Of a stretch of DNA of 64,000 nucleotides, positions 55,880 to 64,000 are shown piece by piece. A model generated the notes under the pieces. The model had not been told where the DNA came from. It did no database searches and was given only the letters and a program-made list of their open reading frames with translations. The DNA is from Plutella xylostella (taxonomy: Eukaryota; Arthropoda; Insecta; Lepidoptera; Plutellidae), in assembly GCF_932276165.1 (NCBI RefSeq), contig NC_063998.1, forward strand, positions 1,190,501-1,254,500, given 5' to 3'. Position 1 is the stretch's first letter, and the number at the start of each line of letters is the position of its first letter. The position numbers and the translations under genes were made by a program.

Positions 55880-56470
55880 ATAGAATATCACTTTATTGGA
55901 CGTAAAATTTTACAATTATTTGTCCATTGTCATAATATCTAGGGGCACGGCAGTGCCCCCACCAAGTCGAGCAAAAAAGCGGCACGGCCGTACCATCCTT
56001 TTCTCGAAGCAATTCAGGCCATTTTCGACCCCCTGTAACTTCGTTGTGGATAAAACTATAAGACTGAATTTTCACTAACCATGCAGGCATTGTAAAGAGA
56101 CACGGTATATTTCAAATTTCATTAAATTTGAAACAGTAGTTTAAGAATTGTAACGGGTCAAAGTTTCTTAATTTTGTCACTGACTCACTCACTCATTCAC
56201 CGATCATAAAAATTCTAAGGCACTTCTAGCAGACCTAGAAGCTTCAAATTTGGAATATAAGTAGTGTTTGGTGTATGAATCAAGTAAAAACTAAAATATT
56301 CCACCAACTCGAGTAAATTTTTTCAATTTTGGTCCAGTTTTCTAGATAGGTACATAACTGCTTAAATAATTTCATAATCACATATCTGGGGGCACGGCAG
56401 TGCCCCCACCAAGTAAATATAGGCGCACGGTAGTGCCCCTGCCAAATCGAGCAAAAAATTCCCTTCATGC
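55880..56470. repeat. unclassified repeat with three GC hairpin motifs
   Basis: GGGGCACGGCAGTGCCCC, a near-perfect palindrome, occurs at about 55942 and 56389. A variant, GCGCACGGTAGTGCCCC, is at about 56423. Each is followed by CACCAAGT or GCCAAAT, two of them with TCGAGCAAAAAA. Between lies TCACTGACTCACTCACTC and CACTTCTAGCAGACC, a block I associate with common lepidopteran repeats. Confidence 0.55.
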
Positions 56471-56625
56471 AAATTAAATCCGCAAAGGATGGATTACCTA
56501 CCTACGGACAAAGCACATCAGGCTACCAGTGCTACCACTTATAGTAAAATTTTCTTAATGTACAATGAACTTTGTGTATTGGAAACTAAGGTTGAAATTT
56601 AATTAGGGAAATTTGATGCAGTACG

Positions 56626-57574
56626 ATGCTGTACAGTGATTCTATATCTCTATTACACGAACATAGCACAAAACCGATCCAGTTGCAAAGGGGCGTGAGA
56701 CAGGGAGATGTTATTTCTCCGAAACTGTTCACCTGTGCACTGGAAGATGTTTTTAAGCTTGTAGAGTGGAAAAGACTGGGCATTAACGTTAATGGCGAAT
56801 ATATCTCTCATCTACGATTTGCTGATGACATAATTATGTAATTATTATGGCGGAAACGCTGGAGGAGTTAGGCGAAATGCTCACAGACCTCAATGATGCC
56901 TCTAAACAAGTTGGGCTGAAAATGAACATGGACAAGACAAAGGTCATGTCGAACGAACAGTTTCATCATCGCCCGTAACTGTAGGAGGTGTCACCATCGA
57001 AGTTGTCGATCAGTATCCCTACCTAGGACAAGTGATCCGATTAGGTAAATCCAACTTCGATAAAGAGGTAGCTCGTAGAATCCAACTCGGATGGGCAGCG
57101 TTCGGGAAATTACGACACATCTTCACTGAAAACATACCTCAGTGTCTGAAAACAAAAGTTTTCAATCAGTGCGTGTTGCCAGTGATGACTTACGGAGCCG
57201 AGACGTGGTGCTTCACCAAAGGGCTTATCCACAAGCTCAGAGTTGCTCAGCGTGCTATGTTAGGCGTGTCCCTGCGAGATAGGATTCGTAATGAAGAAAT
57301 CCGCAGGAGAACTAAAGTTACCGACATAGCCAAAAGGATTAGCACGCTGAAGTGGCAATGGGCTGGCCACGTAGCCCGCAGAGCCGACGACCGCTGGAGT
57401 ACAAAGGTTCTGGAGTGGAGACCCCGTGTCGGCAAACGGCGTGTCGGTCGCCCCCGTTGGTCTGATGATCTGCGGAAGGTAGCGGGAAGCCGCTGGATGC
57501 AGATGGCGGGTGACCGTTTGGGGTGGCGATCGTTAGGAGAGGCCTATGTCCAACAGTGGACTACAGAAGGCTGA
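56626..57574 (+). pseudogene. RTE reverse transcriptase C-terminal remnant
   Basis: The first frame (to 56841) reads LQRGVRQGDVISPKLFTCAL and the catalytic FADDIIM, then stops at a short local duplication (ATAATTATGTAATTATTATG). The family sequence goes on in another frame (LEELGEMLTDLNDASKQVGL). From 57032 to 57574 a third open stretch has ARRIQLGWAAFGKLR, CVLPVMTYGAETW, WAGHVARRADDRW, GRPRWSDDLRK and SLGEAYVQQW, ending at the natural stop. At least two frame changes make it inactive. The C-terminal motifs are characteristic of lepidopteran RTE elements. Confidence 0.83.
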
Positions 57575-57584
57575 GAGAGAGAGA
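56627..57584 (+). mobile_element. 5'-truncated RTE LINE with 12-bp duplication
   Basis: GATGCAGTACGA occurs at 56615-56626 and 57585-57596, giving exact borders. The element ends just after its stop codon in a (GA)n tail. The coding remnant starts inside the RT. Confidence 0.88.
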
Positions 57585-57742
57585 GATGCAGTACGAAGTA
57601 TCAAAGTTACGTTTATTCATTACGTACATTAGGTAGCCAAAAATAAAGATTCTTGATTCATACCTCAAGTTTGCGATTTATGTAGGAAGGTACCGAAAAG
57701 AAAAAAAAGTAGAACTATCTACAAAATACAAAAAGAAATGAG

Positions 57743-57900
57743 ATCCCATCAAAAACAATACTTGTTAAAAAACCAAGTCTCGTAACTCAGTTGTTCTACG
57801 GTAAAACGGACTTGGTTTCATGGATCTCACAACTTTTTACCGTAGAACAACTGAGTTACGAGACTTGGTTTTTTTTGACAAGTATTGTTTTTGATGGGAT
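57743..57900. repeat. near-perfect foldback hairpin
   Basis: ATCCCATCAAAAACAATACT at the left is repeated in inverse at the right end. The arms (about 57743-57806 and 57835-57900) differ by a length change in the A/T run and little else, around a 28-bp loop. No ORF; probably a foldback or MITE family member. Confidence 0.85.
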
Positions 57901-58379
57901 TACTTTAACACCATTTCACAAAGGCCCTGTCATATAAGGATGAAAGAAATGGCGAAAGAAACTCCTCGAGCATATTAGAAGAATATGAGCAAGTCAGAAT
58001 AGTTTCAGTCACGACGTCAGCATAGCTACGTCTTCTGGCCACTCAGCCCATAAGGCCTAGTGTGCTAGATGCTTTAGATGTGATAAAAATTTTCTGTTGC
58101 ATTGGCTCTCGAAGCTGCGCGACATGAGTGTGCCAGACGGAAAACTTTTCTCACGTCTTGGCGTACGCGTCTTGCGCACCGTGCTAGGCCTTCAGGTGGT
58201 GTCAAATATAATGTTAACAGTTGATACGTCACTCGAGAAGGCCGTTATCTACCTACCTAACATAAAAGTACAGTAAACATACATAATTGTATGAGAATCA
58301 GTTGATGGGGCCTAGGGTCCTGACTATGATGATGATAGGATAAGCCCTAAGCTAATAAATGAGTGGACTGTATTTTATG
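57901..58379. other. gene-less stretch
   Basis: No coding signal. It may include the outer part of the BEL/Pao 3' LTR, whose end I could not place. Confidence 0.4.
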
Positions 58380-58564
58380 GTATGAATAATTTAATGTCTG
58401 GTTTACAATGGTTGTATGACAAATATGTATGAAAAGATCGTGCGTCCGAAAGGTAAGAGGGTAAGAGGGTCCGGACAACCGAAGATGACGCATTTATACG
58501 TGGTGTCGCCGCTCCCCGCGCTCCTCCTCTTGCACCGATGTTGCCAGCTTCAATAGCCGCAACA
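58380..58564 (-). repeat. BEL/Pao 3' LTR, start only
   Basis: On the minus strand GGCGGGGAGC (polypurine tract) is followed at 58564 by TGTTGCGGCTATTG, a typical Pao LTR start. ACGTATAAATGCG at about 58500 could be a TATA box. The other end is not resolved because the 5' LTR lies beyond the window. Confidence 0.5.
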
Positions 58565-58585
58565 AGCTCCCCGCCGTTGAGGTAT

Positions 58586-60000
58586 TCAACAGTCCAAGGG
58601 TAGAGGACAGATATTGTTGTAGGCCCGTTGAATTATGCCTCGTTTGGTCTCTATGTCTGCCACTCTGCTGACTCCGTCTTTGCCGGGATGTAGCTGGACG
58701 ATCCGTCCCATGAGCCACATCAAGGGGGGTTGCGTCTTGTCCTTGACCAAGACAAGGGATCCGACTTGTAGGTGTCCCGTCGACGTGAGCCACTTCGTCT
58801 TCTGCTGGAGCAAGGTCACGTACTCTGCGCAGTATCGCTTCCAGAAGTGCTGCCGCAGGAATTCGATGCGTTGGAAGCGGTCCAGGCGATGCACGTTGCA
58901 GTCCGACACCTGAGGATAAGGAACCGACGTGAGCGGTCGTCCAATGAGGAAGTGGGAGGGGGAAAGAAATGAAAGATCGGAAGGATCAGAAGATAGAGGT
59001 GTTAAGGGACGTGAATTTAAAATGGCCTCTATCTGATTCAGGCAAGTGATCATTTCTTCATAAGTGAGATGAGCTAGGGCAAGAACACGCCGCAAGTGGT
59101 GTTTGACAGATTTGACAGCCGCCTCCCAAATTCCGCCGAAATGGGGGCTATATGGAGGAATAAATTTAAAATCAATTTCGTCATGTGATAGAATGGTTGG
59201 AATGTCGCTAAGTGAGTTTCTAAAAAGATCTGAGAGCTCGTTAAAACCACCAATAAAGTTGGAACCGTGGTCCGAATAAATGGTCTGGGGCCTTCCCCGG
59301 CGAGCCATGAAGCGATTTAACGCAGCCAGGTATGCCTCCTTCGTGAGAGACGAGACGAGCTCGATGTGCACCGCCTTCACTGCAAGACAAATAAAAATGC
59401 ATAGGTAAGATTTCGTCAGTCTTGCACCTCTTCCGCTACGATCGGCTATAAGCACTGGCCCAGCGTAATCCACCCCAGTATTTAAAAAGGGAAACTCTAA
59501 TTTAGTTCTATGGCTTGGCAGATTACCCATAACTGGCTGTATTGTTTTAGGTTTCACTCTAAAACAACGTACACAAGTGCGAACTATTCGTTTAGCAAGG
59601 TTACGTCCCGAGAGTGGCCAGTAATTTTGCCTTATGCATGAAAGCATCAAAAGAGGACCTGCATGTAACAAGGTTATATGATGAAACTCAAATATAAGTT
59701 TGGTTAAAGGGTGTTTACTACACAAGAGTATAGGGTGCTTTACATTATAACTGTAACAACTGTTGTCAAGACGACCTCCAACTCTGATAAGATTATTATC
59801 TGTATCATAAAAAGGGGAAAGGGAAATCAATCGATTTTTCTTGTTTAAAGTATTTCCCGATTTGAGAATATGATATTCGTCGGTGAACATTTCTTGCTGA
59901 GCGATTTGTAGCAAGGCGATTTTTGATGTTTTTAATTCTGAAAAAGATAAGTTACCATATTTTTTATTACTATTTTTACAATTATAAATGAACCTCTGTA
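58586..60000 (-). pseudogene. pol: BEL/Pao integrase
   Basis: Open from the MITE junction at 60000 (RFIYNC) to the stop at 58586; the ATG at 59914 is internal. It has a zinc domain (HHITLLHAG ... CVRCFRVKP) and the DDE core: D in TGVDYAGP, D in YSDHGSNF and E in GIWEAAVKSV. The C-terminal Pao domain follows (VGSLVLVKD, PLMWLMGRIVQLHPGKDGVSRVADI). This part is intact, and the integrase catalytic residues are all present. It is separated from RNase H by a MITE and cannot be expressed as one polyprotein. Confidence 0.85.
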
Positions 60001-60981
60001 GGGTAACGTAACGTACCTTGGGACGCTTGTACCTCGGGACAATGATTTTATTTTTAAAACTGGCAAATTTAACAAAGTATCATTCTACCCTATGCGTAGT
60101 GTTTTACTCGCTTGGCCAAACTAGTGAGTCTCGTGATCATACCGGGATCGAGTGTGAGGTGAAGACAACATTAAGTTTTTTGGAGACAAAATTTACTTGT
60201 ATAGTTTTTTGAGTTGCTTTATCTCATTGAGGCATGCTCAAAATTGAGACATGGATATCACGTATATATTTTCAGTTATTTCATTTTTATGATACGGCAA
60301 TTATCTGAAAGATTCCTAACATAAAAATAAAGATACTGTTTTTTTTTTGTTAAAAATTGCTTTTTTGTACCTTGGGACACGATTAAATTTGTACCTTGGG
60401 ACAATATTTCCTATGGTTTTGTACTATGGAGACTGCTAACTTCTAAATTACGTCTTATATCTCTGTTCTTATAAGTGGCAGAGTGAAACTAGAATGAAGA
60501 GGGTTGCAGTCAGTCTGGAACGTTTGAAACAAGCAGTAGATAAAGTAAAAACAGGAGAAAATATTCCTATTTATTTTATATAAAGTGAATGTTCCTTTTT
60601 GTAACGTAAGATTCATACATAATCGCAAAATATAATTTCGTTATAAACTAATGATAATATGATGTCAATGTAGTTATAAAATTTCGATGATTACAGAACT
60701 TTTTGCTAAAAATATTATAAATCAATTTGTCCCAAAGTACACTTAAGAGTGTCCCAAGGTACAAACGTGTAACGTACCTTGGGCTAAAACAAGCATTTTT
60801 ACTTTTATCTTAATTTCAAAAAATCTGGCCATTCCAAAGCTCCACCACAAATACTAGTGATAATAGATTATATATCCTACCGAATAAAGTAAATTTCACA
60901 TTAATATCTTAGTTGTACGCTGCAATATCTTCATTCAAAGTTGGGGTAGTCGAAAGTGTCCCTAGGTACGTTACGTTACCC
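60001..60981. mobile_element. 981-bp TA-flanked MITE inside the BEL/Pao pol gene
   Basis: The left end GGGTAACGTAACGTACC and right end GGTACGTTACGTTACCC are inverted copies (about 24 bp with one mismatch further in). TA flanks both (59999-60000 and 60982-60983). Inside, the 12-mer GTACCTTGGGAC or close variants recur at about 60014, 60029, 60367 and 60391, and inverted at about 60730 and 60750. No transposase ORF. Removing it with one TA restores the pol reading frame between RNase H and integrase. Confidence 0.9.
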
Positions 60982-60983
60982 TA

Positions 60984-61497
60984 TATATGCAAATATTCTT
61001 ATTAATTTACTGTAATTAGAAATTTTATTCATTAATGTATTTATTTCGTTAGTTTCCACTATACTTGTATGTAATACTATGTCTGGAAGTTGATTTATGT
61101 TTTTTAAGTTAGGGGTTGAGGGAAATTCTGAGTTAGAATTATGTAAGAAAGTGGGCCCGCTCCACCATAACGCCGATGCACTGATTAAGTCAGCCTTCAC
61201 CCCGCGAGAAACAAGATCCGCAGGATTCTGTTTAGAGGGAACGTAGCTCCATGTGTCTCCGGTAGTACTCTCCTGTATTTCGTTGACTCGGTTGCGAACG
61301 AAGCGCTCAAGACGAGAAGTGGCTGTGTTAAGCCAGCCCAGTACTATTGTCGAGTCCGACCAATAATAGCACTGATCGATCTTGACGGTGAGTGAATCAA
61401 AGTACCTTTTTACAGAGTCTTGTGCCTAACAGGGCTCCGCAAAGCTCGAGTCGAGGGATGGTGGTGGGTTTGATGGGAGCCACCTTGTTTTTCGAGG
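60984..61497 (-). pseudogene. pol: BEL/Pao RNase H region
   Basis: It starts right after the RT deletion with SKNKVAPIKP and TIPRLELCGALL, the usual Pao RNase H entry. After about 61415 the homology changes frame and continues as YFDSLTVKIDQCYYWSDST, LGWLNTATSRLERFV and SKQNPADLVSRG, ending at the MITE with SKLIRIFAYI. The frame change lies near an AAAAAGG run. Confidence 0.75.
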
Positions 61498-62225
61498 TTA
61501 GAAGACAAACGTGCGCTGTACCGTGAGGCCAACACGCTGTATGTCGTTTAGGGACTTTCCTGAGCTTGAAGGCACGTTGGCTTCAAAAACCACGCGCAAT
61601 TTCGTTGAGCTACTAGACTCGCGAATGACTCCGTGATGCGGAAGGAAATAATTAGTTTCATTAGGTACATAAGTATTATTATTCTCAGTCATGTGTCCTA
61701 AGTCAAGATATTCTCGCATAAATTCATGGTATCTATGTTTAAGATTATGGTCTTTGTCTAATTTGCGTTCTAAAGATAAGAGACGACGCTTGGCTATTGT
61801 GTAAGAATTGCCTAAGACTTCAGGAGATTCCTTCAGCGGCATGGTAACAATAAACCTACCATCAACGTCACGACAAGTGTTATTTTTAAAATGTTCCTCG
61901 CATTTGTTTTCTTCAAAAGATAAGCAATGTTTAGAAGACACTGAATCAAGTTCCCAAAAACGCGTAAGACTGGGTTCAGTGCGTGATGTGTCGATGAAAT
62001 GGCAAAGATAAGATTGGCTATGGGGAATATTATTATTATAAACACACCCGGATAAGAGCCAGCCTAATTTAGAATGATGTAACTTAGGTTGACGTTTACC
62101 TAAGTCTATGGTTTTTGTACCTAATACGTCCCAAAAGAATTCAGCACCTACGAGAATATCTATGGCCGCAGGCTCATTGAAGGAAGGATCAGCCAGTAGT
62201 ATTCCGGTAGGTATAGGTACATATG
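61498..62225 (-). pseudogene. pol: BEL/Pao protease end and RT N-terminal part
   Basis: One frame, open from about 62225: IDILVGAEFFWDVLG and LHHSKLGWLLSG (after the protease), FWELDSVSS, then the RT start NYFLPHHGVIRESSSSTKLRVVFEAN and SSSGKSLND. In this family the first catalytic aspartate normally sits in VFDAS; here it is VFEAN. Soon after VGLTVQ the RT ends abruptly and RNase H sequence follows, so the catalytic DD motif and most of the RT palm are deleted. Confidence 0.75.
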
Positions 62226-63886
62226 TTTGTTGTATCTATATAAGACGAGGGCAGACATTTAGTAATGTGGGGCAACACATGACAGCGCACGTTAGTCCTA
62301 TAATCACCGGTGTAAGACTGTATAGCAAGGTCACAAGACTCTGTAGTGGAGGTCGCATGATTATTTATACCTGACACTGTGGAGCTCGCGTTATACCTCT
62401 TCAGATCAAGTTTCTCGCAGAGGGACTCGGTGACGAAATTAGAAGTGCTGCCGTTATCGAGGAGCAGCCGCGCTGTGTGCAGGCTCCCGTGCCTGTCTGC
62501 CACCTTCACGAGCGCTGTGGAAAGCAGTACAGAGCCATGGTTATTTAATGTACTTGGTGAAATGTCCGACGAAAGGGCTACATTGTTCGCTAAACCACTG
62601 GTTGTAGGCACTGAAGCAGATTTGTTGGTGTATGTGTTTTTGTTTACGTCTTTATGTAACAATGTGTTGTGTCTGTACTTACAGTACTTACAATGTGTCA
62701 ACGTACAAGCGTTTTCTACATGACCTAATCGTAAACAATTCATGCAAACACGACTTTCTTTTGCTTTTTTAATGCGTGAATCAATGTCCAAAGCTTTGAA
62801 TGATGGGCAATTAAATAAGCCGTGAGATTGTGAGCACATTGGGCATGAATAGGCTCTAGTGTTATCAGTGGACACTAAAAAGTTTTTTGTTTTGAATGCG
62901 TCATTGTTATTATTAGGTTTGTTATTTTGTTTATATTTAAATGTATCAGTTAAGGTTTCTAAGAGATCCGCTCTGTTAATTAAGAATTTAATAAATTGCT
63001 GTAATGTGGGCGAAGAATCAAGATTGTTTCTATGTTCTTCCCATTGTCTGTAAGAGGACGAGTCTAGCTTTTTGGACATAAGAAAAACAATTAAACTGTC
63101 CCAATGATCGGTTGGTTCGCCTAAAGAGGCGAGGGCACGTAAGTTTTTGTTAGTTACGTCAACAATGTTACGTAATGCTGAGCTAGACTCCCTTTGAATG
63201 GGGTCCACAGAAAATAAGGCACTAATGTGATTGTTGATAAGCAATCTCGGATTGTCGTACCTATCAGAGAGTAATTGCCAAGCAATAGAATAATTTTCAG
63301 AGGTTAGATCCAAGCTTTGAATGATCAAAGACGCGCTGCCTGTAAGTGCAGCACGTAAATAATGAAATTTATTTACGTTATTAATGCTGGTGTTGTCGTG
63401 TATAAGTGAAATATACGTATCTCTGAATGAAAGCCAGTGCTGATAATCGCCATCGAAGTGAGGAAGGTCAATTTTGGGCAGCCTGACGAAACCTCCTCCA
63501 CGGCATTCCTCGGCAGCGTCGCTCGTCCCGTCACCCCCGGGAGCCCCGGCCGCCGGGTAGCGCGCCGCCGCCGCGAGCAGCCCGTGAGCCACGGACAGCA
63601 GGCGGAACAACTTGGACTCGAACTGATCGCGGTCCGCATAAGCCTCGTCCACGTTGTCCGACAGCAACTCGATTTCACACTGTAATTTATCAAAATCACT
63701 TTGTAGCAACTCGATTTTCTTCATACGTATCCCTAACTCCGTTTTTAGAAGCTCACTTAGCCCATCACAACCATCTAAGCGACTCAAAAAGGTTTCAAAC
63801 TGCGTGAGTTGGGCCTTACACGAACCACGTTTTTTAATAAGAAGCTTTAATTCACTATTATCAATTTTGTCACTGTTATTAGCCAT
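62189..63886 (-). CDS. gag: BEL/Pao Gag with protease start
   Basis: 565 codons from the ATG at 63886. A coiled, charged N-terminus is followed by the capsid (VRLPKIDLPHFDGDYQHWLSF, LLSDRYDNPRLLINNHI). Then come zinc-binding CPMCSQSHGLFNC, CMNCLRLGHVENAC and HCKYCKYRHNTLLH (~345-405) and the aspartic protease segment ARLLLDNGSTSNFV (~475). The usual DSG/DTG is DNG here. Near 62225 homology moves to the frame that continues downstream, so the last ~12 residues before the stop at 62189 are out of frame. Residues ~105-135 come from a GC-rich insert. Gag itself looks complete. Confidence 0.82.
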   Translation of the reverse strand: MANNSDKIDNSELKLLIKKRGSCKAQLTQFETFLSRLDGCDGLSELLKTELGIRMKKIELLQSDFDKLQCEIELLSDNVDEAYADRDQFESKLFRLLSVAHGLLAAAARYPAAGAPGGDGTSDAAEECRGGGFVRLPKIDLPHFDGDYQHWLSFRDTYISLIHDNTSINNVNKFHYLRAALTGSASLIIQSLDLTSENYSIAWQLLSDRYDNPRLLINNHISALFSVDPIQRESSSALRNIVDVTNKNLRALASLGEPTDHWDSLIVFLMSKKLDSSSYRQWEEHRNNLDSSPTLQQFIKFLINRADLLETLTDTFKYKQNNKPNNNNDAFKTKNFLVSTDNTRAYSCPMCSQSHGLFNCPSFKALDIDSRIKKAKESRVCMNCLRLGHVENACTLTHCKYCKYRHNTLLHKDVNKNTYTNKSASVPTTSGLANNVALSSDISPSTLNNHGSVLLSTALVKVADRHGSLHTARLLLDNGSTSNFVTESLCEKLDLKRYNASSTVSGINNHATSTTESCDLAIQSYTGDYRTNVRCHVLPHITKCLPSSYIDTTNICTYTYRNTTG

Positions 63887-64000
63887 TATTAGATTATATT
63901 ATGTTATAAGTTGTAATTAAGCAAGGCGATAAATACGTACTTCAATGAATGTAGCTAAAATACGACTAATGTATAGTTAAGGTTATGCGAAGCACATTGA
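63887..64000 (-). other. BEL/Pao 5' leader
   Basis: AT-rich sequence upstream of the gag ATG. No LTR end or primer site is visible, so the element continues beyond the window. Confidence 0.5.

Overview
The window is insect, very probably lepidopteran, nuclear DNA. It is AT-rich and intron-like, and dense in lineage-typical repeats: tRNA-headed SINEs, CR1/Jockey-type LINE tails ending in (ATTCT)n, RTE 3' ends, a Dong-like element set in TAA repeats, Mag-clade LTR elements with very short LTRs, and TA-flanked Tc1/mariner-type MITEs. I see no complete host gene. The only host coding candidate is a 38-bp micro-exon at 2769-2806.

Layout. 1-13.95 kb: host intron or intergenic DNA with MITEs, SINEs and truncated LINE tails. 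13.96-32.21 kb: one nested block. A minus-strand mdg3-like Gypsy element forms the outer shell, with a TTAG duplication at both ends. Its 3' LTR is split by a plus-strand Mag-like element (14.33-19.70 kb) and by a 7.4-kb LTR element (19.81-27.19 kb). That inner element has identical 268-bp LTRs and a GGTT duplication, but no pol, a broken gag and three large tandem arrays. 32.2-36.2 kb: host-like DNA with one Helitron-like repeat. 36.2-42.1 kb: an R4/Dong-clade LINE interrupted by two inverted copies of a 650-bp sequence, which makes a long hairpin locus. 44.1-45.6 kb: truncated LINE on minus. 46.6-51.3 kb: complete Mag-clade element on minus with identical 113-bp LTRs but premature stops. 52.1-55.6 kb: CR1/Jockey-group LINE with an intact 1007-codon ORF. 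56.6-57.6 kb: RTE fragment with a 12-bp duplication. 58.4-64 kb: BEL/Pao element on minus. It lacks the RT catalytic core, carries a 981-bp MITE between RNase H and integrase, and runs off the right edge.

How the parts relate. The pol-less 7.4-kb element must have moved recently using proteins supplied in trans. It shares with the surrounding mdg3-like element the TGTT...AACA LTR ends, a 4-bp target duplication, a tRNA-Leu-like primer site beginning TCAG and a related gag motif, so an element of that type is the natural helper. The insertion order is readable: MITE at 13.78 kb, then the mdg3-like element at its edge, then the Mag-like element, then the pol-less element (order of the last two inferred). 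Nearly every retroelement ORF here is broken. The exceptions are the CR1-group ORF and the mdg3-like gag-pol, which carries a single stop codon.
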